43,704 bases of DNA from Flavobacteriales bacterium UBA972 (GCA_002292855.1 DBBY01000039.1:28364-72067), one strand, 5' to 3'; counted from the first letter of the stretch, positions 31,994 to 41,613 are shown. The notes: generated from the letters alone by a model not told the origin. Numbers and translations: made by a program.

Positions 31994-34714
31994 TTAGAGG
32001 TCGAGCTTGACTCCAAGCTTGGCGCGGAACCCGTAGTACTCCATTTGCATGGTGTACTGCTCTTCGAACTGGTAGTAGCGCAGGGGCTGGTTGGTCACGT
32101 TGTTCAGGTCAACGAACACGCGGAACTTCGGAGTCAGCGCATAGTAAGCGTTAATGTCCAAGAAGCTTTGGTCGCCATAGAAGCGATCGGTGTAGGCGTC
32201 ACCGCCGTACTCGTCTACGTATCCTTGGGCATGGTTAAAGCTTATGCGGGCCGTGAACTTCTTGGCGTCGTAGGCCAAAGAGGCGTTGAGCATAATCGGT
32301 GCGGTACCCGCAAGGGCGATGTTCTCGTTCTCACGCACCCCAGTGGTCTGCGACGCAGTGAATGTTGCGTTGGTGTACAGGTTGAGGTTCTTCGCAAACC
32401 CCGACTTGCCGAGCGTGCGTTGAAAAGCCAGTTCTAAGCCCTGAACCGTCGCAACCTCGCCATTTTTAGGCGTTAGTGCGTCGTAGGTCGTTCCCTTGTA
32501 GTCGAAATCGTTGATGGATTCCGTGTAAATGAAGTTATTGATGCGCTTGAAGAATACTCCGGCGCTAATCAAACCTACATTAGGAAGGTAGTTTTCGTAG
32601 CTTAGATCTACGTTCGTAGCTGTAGCTGATTTGAGGTCAGGGTTTCCGAATTCCGCCTCGAGGTCGTCGCGCGAGAAGGAGATGTAGGGAACCAAGTCGT
32701 AGTAGTTCGGACGCGCCAAAGTGGATGTCACCGAACCGCGGACCAGGCTACGGCTGCTGAGGTTGTACTTCAAGAGCACGCTAGGTAGGATGTTGGTGTA
32801 GTTCCCAGTTCCTGAGGTCGCCTCCGAAGTTTCTTCGTCGATGTCAAAGGCAAAGCCATTGTACTCGTTTGAAGTGTTTTCTAAGCGTACTCCCGCGGTG
32901 TAGTCCAGCTTACCTGAAGTTCCGCTGTACATGGCGTATGCACCTAAAATGTTCTCCGTTGCGTCGTAGTTCGTGGCAACAAACTCAGAAGGAATAGAGG
33001 AGCTTTCAAAAAGCGCTGAATTGTCGAGGTCTAAGGCACCGAGGTAGTCCTTGGAGATGAAGCTCTTGCCCGCGTCGAAATTATAGTAGTCCCCGGCCAT
33101 GAAGCGGTCTGCACGCGAAGCCTCGTACTTGATGTTAACGTCGTCAAAGCTTGGCTCTTGGTCGCCGTCCACAAATTCGTACTCATTAAAGGTCACGTCG
33201 CGGAACTTTACTTTACCGCGGTAGCGCGCACCAAACTTCAAATTGCCTTTACCTATGGGCATCGTGAAGTCAAGTCGTGCATTGTTATCCTGGTCGTAGG
33301 TGTTTTGCTGCTGCTGGGTCAGCTCATGCAAACCGTAGTCCGAGAGGGCCAAGCCAACGGTTGCGGGAAGCATGTAGGGGCGCGTTGGATCCATATCAGC
33401 AAACACCACTTCGGCGTCCTTCTTGCGGAACTGAATGTAGCGCTCGTCCGGACGAAGCTCGTTGGCAAACGAACGGCTCACACTCCAGTCGGTGCGGAGC
33501 TTGCCAAAAAGGTGCTCACCGCGAAGGGCGAGATTGTACATCGTTTGGTCTTCTAATCGGGCGTTATTGACCTCATTGGAGCCGCCTTTGGTCTGCATGC
33601 GGAGTTCTCCTATGTACGTGCCATCATCTTGGCGCTCTACATCTTTAAATCGCATGCGGTAGCGGTTCTCCCAGTCTTTGCGGTTGCTGTACATCGACTG
33701 AACAAAAATGGTGTGGCCGGGGGCCAAGCGGAAGTCGAGGTTGGCCGACAGATTCTGGCGAAGGCGGCGCACGTTGTACTGACGAACTTCGTAGTTAAAG
33801 ATGTATGGGTTTGCAGCGTCGTCAAAGTTCCACTCGAACTCGGCGTTGTCAGAACCAAATACGTGGTCTGTACTCGAAGCACTAGCCACGATACCGATCT
33901 TGTCTTTGGCAAAGCGATTTCCGTAGGTAAATGATCCGTTCGGAGTCACTTTTTGGCTGAGCGAATTGTATAAGGCTCCACCCGTAACCGCAATGCGCTG
34001 TCCGGCTGGGGCTGCGCGGGTAACCAAGTTTACCGATCCGCCAATGGCGTCGGCGTCCATGTCGGGGGTAAGCGCTTTGGACACTTCAATCGTTTGAATC
34101 ATGTCCGCTGCAATCAAGTCCATTTGAATGTTGCGGTTGTCGCCTTCCGCGGAGGGAATACGCTCGCCGTTGATGGTCACGGAGTTGAGCTGGGGGGCTA
34201 ATCCGCGAATAATAATGTTGCGGGCCTCGCCTTGGTCGTTTTGCATCGTGATACCAGGGATGCGCTTTGCGGCGTCACCAATGTTGTCGTCTGGGAAGCG
34301 TCCAACCTGGTCCGAAGACACCACGTTCGAAGAATTGATGTTGCTCTTTTGACGGTTCAGCGCTCGTGCCTGACCCTGCAAGTAGGAGCCAGTGACCTCA
34401 ATTTCTCCGAGCTCGGTAATTCCAGGCTTGGTTTTAAGGCTTACGAACTGGCTTCCGTTGGCGGTATTCACTGAAACCTCCAGGGTTGCATAGCTTGCAT
34501 ACTGAAGCTTAATCTTGTGCTTGTCGGCAGACAGACCGGTGAACGAGAATCGCCCGTTGAGGTCGGTGGTGGTGGTTCGGCCGCCATCGAGGGTAATGAT
34601 TGCACCCGGCAGAGCAATATTGGATTCGTCGGTTGCTTGACCACTTATGCTGGTTTGGGCCATGGCGGTTAAACCAAGAAGGGCAAATAGTGAGAATATT
34701 AAGATCTTGCGCAT
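31994..34714 (-). CDS. TonB-dependent receptor with carboxypeptidase-like N-domain
   Basis: A 906-residue outer-membrane receptor: signal peptide (MRKILIFSLFALLGLTAMAQ), CarboxypepD_reg-like domain (ISGQATDESNIALPGAIITL onward, about 21-100), plug domain (about 125-235, with NIIIRGLAPQLNSVTINGER and DADAIGGSVNLVTR) and a long barrel ending GVKLDL. The segment VGRFPDDNIGDAAKRIPGIT resembles the TonB-receptor group first described in Caulobacter, which often imports oligosaccharides or organic phosphates. The acid phosphatase downstream would fit a phosphate-ester system, but a terminator lies between them, so cotranscription is unlikely. A possible promoter with TTTG-type elements lies in the 92-base gap upstream. 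Ligand unknown. Confidence 0.9.
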   Translation of the reverse strand: MRKILIFSLFALLGLTAMAQTSISGQATDESNIALPGAIITLDGGRTTTTDLNGRFSFTGLSADKHKIKLQYASYATLEVSVNTANGSQFVSLKTKPGITELGEIEVTGSYLQGQARALNRQKSNINSSNVVSSDQVGRFPDDNIGDAAKRIPGITMQNDQGEARNIIIRGLAPQLNSVTINGERIPSAEGDNRNIQMDLIAADMIQTIEVSKALTPDMDADAIGGSVNLVTRAAPAGQRIAVTGGALYNSLSQKVTPNGSFTYGNRFAKDKIGIVASASSTDHVFGSDNAEFEWNFDDAANPYIFNYEVRQYNVRRLRQNLSANLDFRLAPGHTIFVQSMYSNRKDWENRYRMRFKDVERQDDGTYIGELRMQTKGGSNEVNNARLEDQTMYNLALRGEHLFGKLRTDWSVSRSFANELRPDERYIQFRKKDAEVVFADMDPTRPYMLPATVGLALSDYGLHELTQQQQNTYDQDNNARLDFTMPIGKGNLKFGARYRGKVKFRDVTFNEYEFVDGDQEPSFDDVNIKYEASRADRFMAGDYYNFDAGKSFISKDYLGALDLDNSALFESSSIPSEFVATNYDATENILGAYAMYSGTSGKLDYTAGVRLENTSNEYNGFAFDIDEETSEATSGTGNYTNILPSVLLKYNLSSRSLVRGSVTSTLARPNYYDLVPYISFSRDDLEAEFGNPDLKSATATNVDLSYENYLPNVGLISAGVFFKRINNFIYTESINDFDYKGTTYDALTPKNGEVATVQGLELAFQRTLGKSGFAKNLNLYTNATFTASQTTGVRENENIALAGTAPIMLNASLAYDAKKFTARISFNHAQGYVDEYGGDAYTDRFYGDQSFLDINAYYALTPKFRVFVDLNNVTNQPLRYYQFEEQYTMQMEYYGFRAKLGVKLDL

Positions 34715-34806
34715 GATTAGGTTGATTAATATTCAAAGAACATTAGGTCCAATCACGTCAAGGTTAACAGATTCTGTCCCAACGTTATAAAAAAGTAAAA
34801 AAGGGG

Positions 34807-37800
34807 TTAAGGAACGGTAATCCGCGCCGCCTGGCCATTCTGCCACAGAAGGTATACCCCGCTTGGGCAGTCTTCAGGCACAAAAACCTGCATTACCCCT
34901 GCCGCGCTGCGCTGCGTCCACGATAGCATTTGGCCCGACATGGTGGCTACTTGAATTGGACTATCACTCGGACTGGTAATCCACTGCCCTGCGCTGGCGG
35001 GGTTTGGGAACCAGGCGCCGCGTAGGTCCGGCTCATCGAGCCCGACCGTGGTCAGGGACTTGGTGAGACTGTCTTTGCCTCCGCAGATGTTCGAAGCCAC
35101 GAGCGTTACTTGGTAAAATAGCCCAGGAACCCCGTACACTTTGGTCGGATTTGCCCCGTTGCCCGTCGTTCCGTCTCCAAAGAACCATTGAAAGTTTATG
35201 GCGTCAACGCTGGACCAAGGAGTGGCCTGAAACTCAACCCTCATGCCTGCGCCACCCGACGAAAGGACTTGCGCGGTCCATTCCGCAATGGGTTTGCTGC
35301 AGGTTACCACAATTTGGCTGGAGGAAATGGTGTCTCCGCAGGTATTATACGACCGCATAACCACCGTGTAGGGTCCTGAGACCGCATAGCTGTGCGTTGG
35401 GCTTGCCCCTGACCCGGTATTGCCGTCGCCAAAGTCCCAAAGTTGCCCCGCAGAATTCAGTGCCAAGCTCACAAAAGACACTGTGGTACCGTTCACGGAG
35501 TAGCTAAAGCCGCTTCCCAGAGGAGCACAGATAACTACGGTCACTTGGGTAGTGTCGGTACTTCCGCAGAAGTTTGCCGCTGCCAAACTAAGGGTGAAGG
35601 TGCCGCTGCCCGAAACCGGAATGGTTGAAGATGCCCCAGTGCGAGTGGCGACAGTGACCCCGCTGGAGTTCACAAGAGTCCACCAATAATTGGTGGTAGG
35701 CGAACTATTCTGGGCGTTCATAATCAAGTTGCCTCCGACTGAAGAATAGGTAAATGCGGCAGAAACCGCAGGGCAGGGCTGGGTAGTAACAGCAAGAGGT
35801 CCGACCCATGCACTCGCCAAACCAGCGCTTGCGCAGGTGTCTTTGAGGTAAACATGGTAGGCGGTGCCCGCAGTCAAGCCCGTCAGCGGGTAGGGGTTGG
35901 CGATGCCTGAAGCCACGACCTGAGCATTAGTGGGGGTAAAGCCCACTGGCCCAAGGGCGATTCGGGTGCTTCCGCCGCCGGCGGTAAATCCGATTTGAGC
36001 GCTCGTTACCGTTATGGCCGAGGCCGACAAGGCAGTGGGCGCAGAACAGGTTGGAACGGGGGCTTCTACCAAAGCAAACTCGTCTAAACCAATTTCGGCA
36101 AAGCCAGGGGTTAGTTTTTGTCCCCTGAACAAGAAGCGCACCGTCGTTCCGGCGTAGGCAGGTAACTGAACCTCATGCAGGGACCAGGCAGAGCCAGCCG
36201 ATGTTTGATTGCCCGGAACCACCGTAAATATGCTGTTCCAGCCCGAGCCGCTGTCTGCAAAAACTTCCAAACTATTGATGGCCGTACCAAAAAGATGGCT
36301 TCTAAACCGCAGCATGGGGAGGTTAAGCGGAGTGGTGTTAATCAAGGGGGATGCCACAGTGGCTTGGGTAGTTCCGTTACTGCCAGATCCCGCGGTGTAG
36401 AGGTACTTGCCTCCGTTCACCCCTTGGCTTGGCCCCGTATTGGTAAACTGCATGGGCCCCTGCCCCACGGCCCAAAAGAACTCGGAGGTGGTAGAACCGG
36501 CCGACCGGCTCCAGCAGGGCGAAATGCTGCCCTGAAGGTTGGGCCAGATACCCACCGTCCATACCGGGGATTGAAAGCTCTCGGTCGTCGGAGCCATGAT
36601 CGTAAGACAGGTCGTTGAAGCCACAACTACGCTGCTCCATGGGCTAACTTGGGAGGCACTGCAGCTGTCTTTGACATAAAAATCATAGGCAGTACCTGGA
36701 GTCAACCCACCCACTAAAAAGGGATTGGACGTCGCGGTAACTCGGGTACCGCTCGTGGCAGGGTTAAAACCGGCCGGGCCGTACTTAACAACCCAGGGGC
36801 TGCTGCCCAAGGTCCAACTCAAGGTTACGCTGTTGCTGCTGACCGCTGAAGCCACAACGTTTAGGGGTTTGGGGCAGCTTGGGGTCGGGTGTATGTCAAT
36901 ATCATCAATGGCGGACTGCGCGTTTGTGGCATTGTTTGCAATAGCCGAGCCCAGCCACCGCAGCCGCACTTTTTTGTTGGCAAAGGCAGCAAGGCTCACC
37001 GTTACTTCGTTCCAGGGGTCGGTTTTGGCAGTCTGAATTTGCCCTGTGGCGGACCAAACCTGGGTCACAACACCCGCAGTGTCTTCGACCTGCAAGAGGG
37101 TGGACCCTATCCCGTTTCCGTAGGCGTGGTACCAAAAGGTGAGCTCGGGAATACCGACCGGGGTCAGATCAATCCATGGAGTTCGAAATGAACCAGGGCC
37201 ACCACTAACGCTAAATCCAATAGACTCAAGGAACACGTACTTGCCGTTGGCTCCGGGGCCATGATCTTCGCTTGGCCCCGTGGTAGGCCAAGGGAATTGA
37301 GGCGGACCCACTACATAGGTCAGGCCACCGAGCGCAGGGCGGTCCCAGCAGTTGGACCAAGTTCCGGCCTGATTGAAGGTTGGGATAGCCCAGGTCGCCC
37401 CGTCGAAACCCTCAGACCAGGGAGCAGAAGTAGAAAAGCAAGAGGTCGTGAACGATACCGGCCCAATCCAGGAGCTAAAGGAGGTTGGGCTGCAGGAATC
37501 CCGTACCCATGCCTCATACGTGGTATTGGCGGTCAAACCTGAAATCCCAGTACTGGTTCCGCTAAACCGTTTGATGGTACCGCCTCCGGCGCCGCCGCCC
37601 GGGGCGCCATAAGAAAGCTGGTGGTACTGCGACGATCCAAGAACCAAATTGGCGTTCGCGGTGCTTGCCTGCACGCCACTAAAACTTAGGGTAGAAGGCG
37701 AAATGCATCCGTTCGCCTGACCAACTCTGATGTCGTCAATGGCTACGCGGGCCAGAACGGGAAAGGTGGCGGAAGATTTCGCGGTAAACCGAATGGTCAC

Positions 37801-38628
37801 GGTCTGGTTGACAAACATCGTCAGGGGGTAAACCTGCTGCTGCCAGGGGCTCGTCTGCTGCGCGAAGAGGGCAGCATTCCGGGGAATCGAACCAAGGCGT
37901 ACCCAGACATTACTCCCCACGGCGCTGGCCTCAACCACGAGCGAATCAATCTGGGAGCCAAACATGTGGTACCAAAACTCCACGACGGGCACCGTGGCAC
38001 CCGACAGGTTGATTTGCGGGCTGCGAATGACTGCGCTGGAATTGGGACTCGCAGTAGAACCGAACCGATCGGCAAACAGGTACTTACTGCGCCCCGAGTG
38101 GTCCGACGACGGCCCTGTGATGTTATTTCCCTGAAAGGGCGGCGCTGATACCCATGCATAGCCCACAGTTGGGCTTGCGATCCAGCCGCATAGGTAGCCG
38201 CCTGGGCCAGTTGCCGAAGACCTCGGCGTGAAATGAATTTGATCAAAATTCTCCACCCATGGAATCGAGGCGGGCGCAGCCGCCCCGCTAGGTAGGGTGC
38301 AGGTGGTGGCATAGCCAAAATAAGAGCTCCAAGGGCTCTTGCTGCCGTTGCTGCAGCTGTCGCGCACATAAAAATCGTAGCCCGTAGAACCCGATAGGCC
38401 ACTCACCGTAAAGGCACTTCCGGCAAACCATGGGCTTAGGGTACCGCTCCCCGGAACAAATCCTAATGGGCCGTACTCTAACTGATGAAACGGTGAATTA
38501 GAAGGAGTTACAACGCCAATACTGCTCGCAGTGCGCGACACCGAACTAAGCCCAGGAGCATTGGCACACTGCGCAGCGGCCCCGAAGCCCTGAAGCACCG
38601 CAAGCAGAATTAGGATTTTTTTAATCAT
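34807..38628 (-). CDS. Large secreted adhesin-like protein: Fn3, jelly-roll and PKD domains, type IX sorting domain
   Basis: A 1273-residue surface or secreted protein. After a signal peptide (MIKKILILLAVLQGFGAAAQ) four fibronectin III-like repeats alternate with three MAM/jelly-roll-like domains. The Fn3 units share a core like GLTPGTAYDFYVKDSCS followed by SPW; the jelly-roll units share GKYLF/GKYVFLE, a W/FWYH strand and AIDDI. Three PKD-like domains follow (LWDFGDGNTGSG, QWFFGDGTTGNG; about 970-1195), then a type A type IX sorting domain. Cys residues recur in each Fn3 unit. No catalytic domain is seen; adhesion, gliding or carbohydrate binding are plausible. The ATG at 38628 is chosen because a signal peptide starts there; the minus-strand GAACTTTG nine bases upstream may be its -7 element. 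Confidence 0.87.
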   Translation of the reverse strand: MIKKILILLAVLQGFGAAAQCANAPGLSSVSRTASSIGVVTPSNSPFHQLEYGPLGFVPGSGTLSPWFAGSAFTVSGLSGSTGYDFYVRDSCSNGSKSPWSSYFGYATTCTLPSGAAAPASIPWVENFDQIHFTPRSSATGPGGYLCGWIASPTVGYAWVSAPPFQGNNITGPSSDHSGRSKYLFADRFGSTASPNSSAVIRSPQINLSGATVPVVEFWYHMFGSQIDSLVVEASAVGSNVWVRLGSIPRNAALFAQQTSPWQQQVYPLTMFVNQTVTIRFTAKSSATFPVLARVAIDDIRVGQANGCISPSTLSFSGVQASTANANLVLGSSQYHQLSYGAPGGGAGGGTIKRFSGTSTGISGLTANTTYEAWVRDSCSPTSFSSWIGPVSFTTSCFSTSAPWSEGFDGATWAIPTFNQAGTWSNCWDRPALGGLTYVVGPPQFPWPTTGPSEDHGPGANGKYVFLESIGFSVSGGPGSFRTPWIDLTPVGIPELTFWYHAYGNGIGSTLLQVEDTAGVVTQVWSATGQIQTAKTDPWNEVTVSLAAFANKKVRLRWLGSAIANNATNAQSAIDDIDIHPTPSCPKPLNVVASAVSSNSVTLSWTLGSSPWVVKYGPAGFNPATSGTRVTATSNPFLVGGLTPGTAYDFYVKDSCSASQVSPWSSVVVASTTCLTIMAPTTESFQSPVWTVGIWPNLQGSISPCWSRSAGSTTSEFFWAVGQGPMQFTNTGPSQGVNGGKYLYTAGSGSNGTTQATVASPLINTTPLNLPMLRFRSHLFGTAINSLEVFADSGSGWNSIFTVVPGNQTSAGSAWSLHEVQLPAYAGTTVRFLFRGQKLTPGFAEIGLDEFALVEAPVPTCSAPTALSASAITVTSAQIGFTAGGGSTRIALGPVGFTPTNAQVVASGIANPYPLTGLTAGTAYHVYLKDTCASAGLASAWVGPLAVTTQPCPAVSAAFTYSSVGGNLIMNAQNSSPTTNYWWTLVNSSGVTVATRTGASSTIPVSGSGTFTLSLAAANFCGSTDTTQVTVVICAPLGSGFSYSVNGTTVSFVSLALNSAGQLWDFGDGNTGSGASPTHSYAVSGPYTVVMRSYNTCGDTISSSQIVVTCSKPIAEWTAQVLSSGGAGMRVEFQATPWSSVDAINFQWFFGDGTTGNGANPTKVYGVPGLFYQVTLVASNICGGKDSLTKSLTTVGLDEPDLRGAWFPNPASAGQWITSPSDSPIQVATMSGQMLSWTQRSAAGVMQVFVPEDCPSGVYLLWQNGQAARITVP

Positions 38629-38712
38629 AGAATGGGGCAAAGTTCCGTTTGAATAGCTCTTAAGTCCAAGAGCAACGCGCAAAGTCCGTCGCGATTGAAC
38701 CAACGACAGCGA

Positions 38713-39051
38713 ATGCTTCTCAACCGCAAGGCGGTATCTTTATGCTGCGTGCGTAAGCTTTTTCTATACACTTTTGCTCTGATGTGGCTCGGCCGATTGG
38801 CTGACCCTTTGGTGCACAGCCTGGCCCACGACCACCACGAGCACTGCCAGGAGCAGGGAGTTCACCTCCACGAGGCTGAGGACCCATGCCAATGGTCTGA
38901 TCCTGCGACCCTTCAGTCAGACCTCCCAGCGTTCGGGAGCGAATTAGATCAAGCATTTCAATCAAGTACGCGGTTCATAAGCCACTTCACAAGCGGTGGC
39001 TATGGCTTTGAATGGGTACAAACCCCGGTTCGGGGACCCCCAGTAGCCTAA
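38713..39051 (+). CDS. Small exported His-rich protein (possible metal-handling)
   Basis: A 112-residue protein with one hydrophobic segment (KLFLYTFALMWLGRLADPLV, about 15-34) acting as signal or anchor, followed at once by HSLAHDHHEHCQEQGVHLHE, in which seven His and one Cys lie within 20 residues. The rest is unremarkable. I know of similar short His-rich exported proteins in Bacteroidota next to TonB receptors for metals, and the receptor 54 bases downstream also has His/Glu-rich loops, so a zinc (or copper, nickel) scavenging role is inferred. The start is uncertain: ATG at 38713 is used; a TTG at 38695 is in frame. Confidence 0.65.
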   Translation: MLLNRKAVSLCCVRKLFLYTFALMWLGRLADPLVHSLAHDHHEHCQEQGVHLHEAEDPCQWSDPATLQSDLPAFGSELDQAFQSSTRFISHFTSGGYGFEWVQTPVRGPPVA

Positions 39052-39105
39052 TTACCAGCGCCTTGGGCGCAGTTCTTTTGGTTTTTAACGCTAACTGCAT
39101 TTACT

Positions 39106-41034
39106 ATGTATCGATTTATTTTTGGGCTTTGCGCAGCCCTGCCCCTCATGCTTTGGGGCCAGCGCGACACTTCTATGGTCATTGAATTGGGCGAGGCTTC
39201 GGTCGAAGTTCAACGCGACAATCCTGCCGCACTATCCACTCAAGTATGGGCCATTCCCGTGCGGACTCTTGCCGACCAGGGCCCCTCAGCCATGCTTCAA
39301 CTGAGCCGACAGGCGCCGGCCCTACAGCTTGCGAGCGTCGGCGGGCACACCGTCAAACCCATCTTGCGCGGCCTCGGAGGCTACCGCGTGGTGACCGCCT
39401 ACCAAGGCTGGCGCTATGACAACATGCAGGGCGGAGCCGACCACGGCCTCGACTTCCCTCTGCTCGGGGTGGACCATGTCGAGGTCATGCTTGGCCCCAA
39501 CTCCCTAGCGCTCGGAACCGACGCAATGGCCGGCGTGCTCTACTTTTCTGATGTTCGCCCCCGCGCCTCAGGCCGTGAACAGGCCTTGGTGCTCAACGGA
39601 GGAACCAACGGCATGCCCCTAAGCGCGCAGTACAGCCTGCACCGCAGCGGCACTGGCCTATACTATGTCGGAGCCTACGGCGGATTCAACCCCGAGTACC
39701 TCGACGGCAACGGCGATACGGTGCACGGAACCCATTCTCAGACCCTTGCAGTTCGCGCCCTTGGCTCCTGGCAAAAAGGCCAAACCCAGCACCGCATCAA
39801 ACTGACTGGGGTGCAGCGTCGGTTCGGACTCCCGGAGCGGGAGCCCTTGCCCGGGGAGGAGCCCGAGGAGCACGGCGATCAGTTCGTTCAGGCAGGCCAC
39901 CTCGCCTGGGAGGCGGAGCGCAATCTTGGACCGTGGAAGGTCCGCGCCGTAACGGGCCTTCAGTCCTCGCTGCGGGCAGAGTTCGAAGAGGCCCATGAGG
40001 GCGAAGTACCAGAACCCGGTCATGAAGACGAACCGCACATTGCATTCAACCTGCACACGGCCTCTCAGACCACAACCTTGGACCGCCGCTTTGGCGACGG
40101 GCATCTGACCCTTGGCGCGCACCAGCAACTGCGCGTGCTGCGGAACGATGTGCACGCTGAAGAGGAGATCTACCCCAATGCTGAGCAATTTCAGTCGGCT
40201 CTTTTTGCGCATTATGCCTACGAAAAAGGCCGCCATACTCGGTCTGCCGGGCTTCGAGCGGAAGTTGGAGCCTTTGCGGGCTACGCCGCCATACTGCGCT
40301 ATGCCTATGCGATAAGCCGCCCGTTAAGCCTTCAGGCGCGGATTTCTCGAGGTACCCGCGGCCCCCAGCTTGAGGAGCGCTTTGCCTTTGGATCCCACAT
40401 CGGCGCAGGCCGTTTTGAAGTCGGTGACCCCAATTTGCGCACCGAACGGCTTTGGAACGCAGACCTCGGAATCAATTTTCAGACGGAGCGTTTTGACGCT
40501 CAGCTGAGCGCGTTCTATCAGGCCTATCAAGACTTCATCTACCTTACCCCCAACGACAGCAGCGGATCCTGGCGATTCTACCACGTGCAGGGCGATGCCC
40601 GTGTGTACGGAGCCGAGGGCCGAGCCCATTGGCACCCGGTCGAGCGCTTCCACATGCACGTTCAGGCGGCCCTAAGCATTGGTGAAGACGCCATGGGCAA
40701 TGCGCTGCCCTTCATGGCTCCGGGTCGATGGGGAGCCCACCTCGCCTACGATTTGCTGCCCAAGCAGCGCTTGCATGCCGAGATCCACTACGACCGCTAC
40801 CTTGCTCAGAACAGGCTGTCGCCCACCGAACTGCTCTTTTTGGACGGAGCCACCACGGCCTACGGCCTGTGGTCGGCAAGCCTAACGGGTCGCATCCGCG
40901 AAGGGGCATCATGGAATGTCGAAGTTTTGAACGCCACCAACACCGCCTTTGCCCACCACCTTTCGCTGGCTCGTGCCGTCGGAGTGTTCGAAGCAGGCCG
41001 CCAGATCAGGGCAAGCTTGAGGTTTGCGTGGTAA
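39106..41034 (+). CDS. TonB-dependent receptor, ZnuD-like (probable zinc or other metal uptake)
   Basis: A 642-residue outer-membrane receptor with signal peptide MYRFIFGLCAALPLMLWGQ, plug domain (about 45-150, with VKPILRGLGGYRVVTAYQG and MLGPNSLALGTDAMAGVLYF) and a barrel ending SLRFAW. There is no carboxypeptidase-like N-domain. Predicted extracellular loops are rich in His and acidic residues: EREPLPGEEPEEHGDQF, EEAHEGEVPEPGHEDEPHI and DVHAEEEIYP. ZnuD-type zinc receptors have such His-rich loops, so zinc is the first guess; other divalent metals are possible. The upstream His-rich protein probably belongs to the same transcript. The -33 element of the rimP promoter lies within its last codons. 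Confidence 0.85.
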   Translation: MYRFIFGLCAALPLMLWGQRDTSMVIELGEASVEVQRDNPAALSTQVWAIPVRTLADQGPSAMLQLSRQAPALQLASVGGHTVKPILRGLGGYRVVTAYQGWRYDNMQGGADHGLDFPLLGVDHVEVMLGPNSLALGTDAMAGVLYFSDVRPRASGREQALVLNGGTNGMPLSAQYSLHRSGTGLYYVGAYGGFNPEYLDGNGDTVHGTHSQTLAVRALGSWQKGQTQHRIKLTGVQRRFGLPEREPLPGEEPEEHGDQFVQAGHLAWEAERNLGPWKVRAVTGLQSSLRAEFEEAHEGEVPEPGHEDEPHIAFNLHTASQTTTLDRRFGDGHLTLGAHQQLRVLRNDVHAEEEIYPNAEQFQSALFAHYAYEKGRHTRSAGLRAEVGAFAGYAAILRYAYAISRPLSLQARISRGTRGPQLEERFAFGSHIGAGRFEVGDPNLRTERLWNADLGINFQTERFDAQLSAFYQAYQDFIYLTPNDSSGSWRFYHVQGDARVYGAEGRAHWHPVERFHMHVQAALSIGEDAMGNALPFMAPGRWGAHLAYDLLPKQRLHAEIHYDRYLAQNRLSPTELLFLDGATTAYGLWSASLTGRIREGASWNVEVLNATNTAFAHHLSLARAVGVFEAGRQIRASLRFAW

Positions 41035-41054
41035 AAAAACATGGTGTATCTTTG
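41023..41054 (+). promoter_or_regulatory. Promoter of the rimP-nusA-infB operon
   Basis: TTTG at 41023-41026, 20 bases, then TATCTTTG at 41047-41054: an exact match to the Bacteroidota consensus with the same spacing as the tRNA-Gln promoter. It predicts a leader of about 70 bases that includes the hairpin at 41079-41102. Confidence 0.8.
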
Positions 41055-41078
41055 CACAGCTTTATAAATCCAAACTAC

Positions 41079-41102
41079 CGAGGGGACCTAAAAGTCCCCT
41101 CG
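41079..41102 (+). promoter_or_regulatory. Leader hairpin before rimP (possible attenuator)
   Basis: Perfect 9-base stem CGAGGGGAC / GTCCCCTCG with loop CTAAAA, followed by CTTGTTTTTAATAAG. The stem plus T-rich tail resembles a weak intrinsic terminator placed between promoter and first gene, as expected for attenuation. NusA, encoded in this operon, is an obvious candidate to act on it. Confidence 0.65.
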
Positions 41103-41127
41103 CTTGTTTTTAATAAGGTCCGTACTG

Positions 41128-41592
41128 ATGAATCAAAGTGAACTTCAAAAGCTTGTAGACTCCACCCTTGAGGGCATGGAGGGCTTTGCCGTTGAAGTCA
41201 GTTTAAGCGCGTCCAACGACATTAAGGTGCTTGCCGACCTCTTCGAAGGCCACATATCCATCGCTCAGATAAAAACCATTAGCCGTGCCATCGCCTCGGC
41301 CTTGGGCGAACAGAGCGAAGACTACGCCATTGAGGTTTCGTCTCCCGGAATGTTTAGCCCCTTTAAAGTGGAGGCACAGTTTCGCAAAAACATTGGCCGC
41401 GAAGTAGTTATAAAGCTAAAGGACGGCCTCAAAGCCAATGGCACCTTGATGGCCTTCGACAGCCAAGTACTTACCCTGGAACGGACCGAGCGAGTTGCCA
41501 AACTCGTGGGCAAAGGCAAAGTGGACCAAACCGTTCAAACCCAAATCCCGCTGGAGGACTTATCCAGCATTACCCTTGACTTTAAATTTTAG
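41128..41592 (+). CDS. rimP: Ribosome maturation factor RimP
   Basis: Needed for maturation of the 30S ribosomal subunit. The protein has 154 residues, with the family's N-terminal domain containing EDYAIEVSSPGMFSPF (about 70-85) and a C-terminal SH3-like barrel with GREVVIKLKDGLKANGTLM and ITLDFKF at the end. The frame is open from a TTG at 41104, inside the leader region; the ATG at 41128 gives a normal N-terminus. First gene of the conserved rimP-nusA-infB operon, 21 bases before nusA, and downstream of a strong promoter and a leader hairpin. Confidence 0.95.
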   Translation: MNQSELQKLVDSTLEGMEGFAVEVSLSASNDIKVLADLFEGHISIAQIKTISRAIASALGEQSEDYAIEVSSPGMFSPFKVEAQFRKNIGREVVIKLKDGLKANGTLMAFDSQVLTLERTERVAKLVGKGKVDQTVQTQIPLEDLSSITLDFKF

Positions 41593-41613
41593 GTTTCTCA
41601 TCTTAAAACGACC

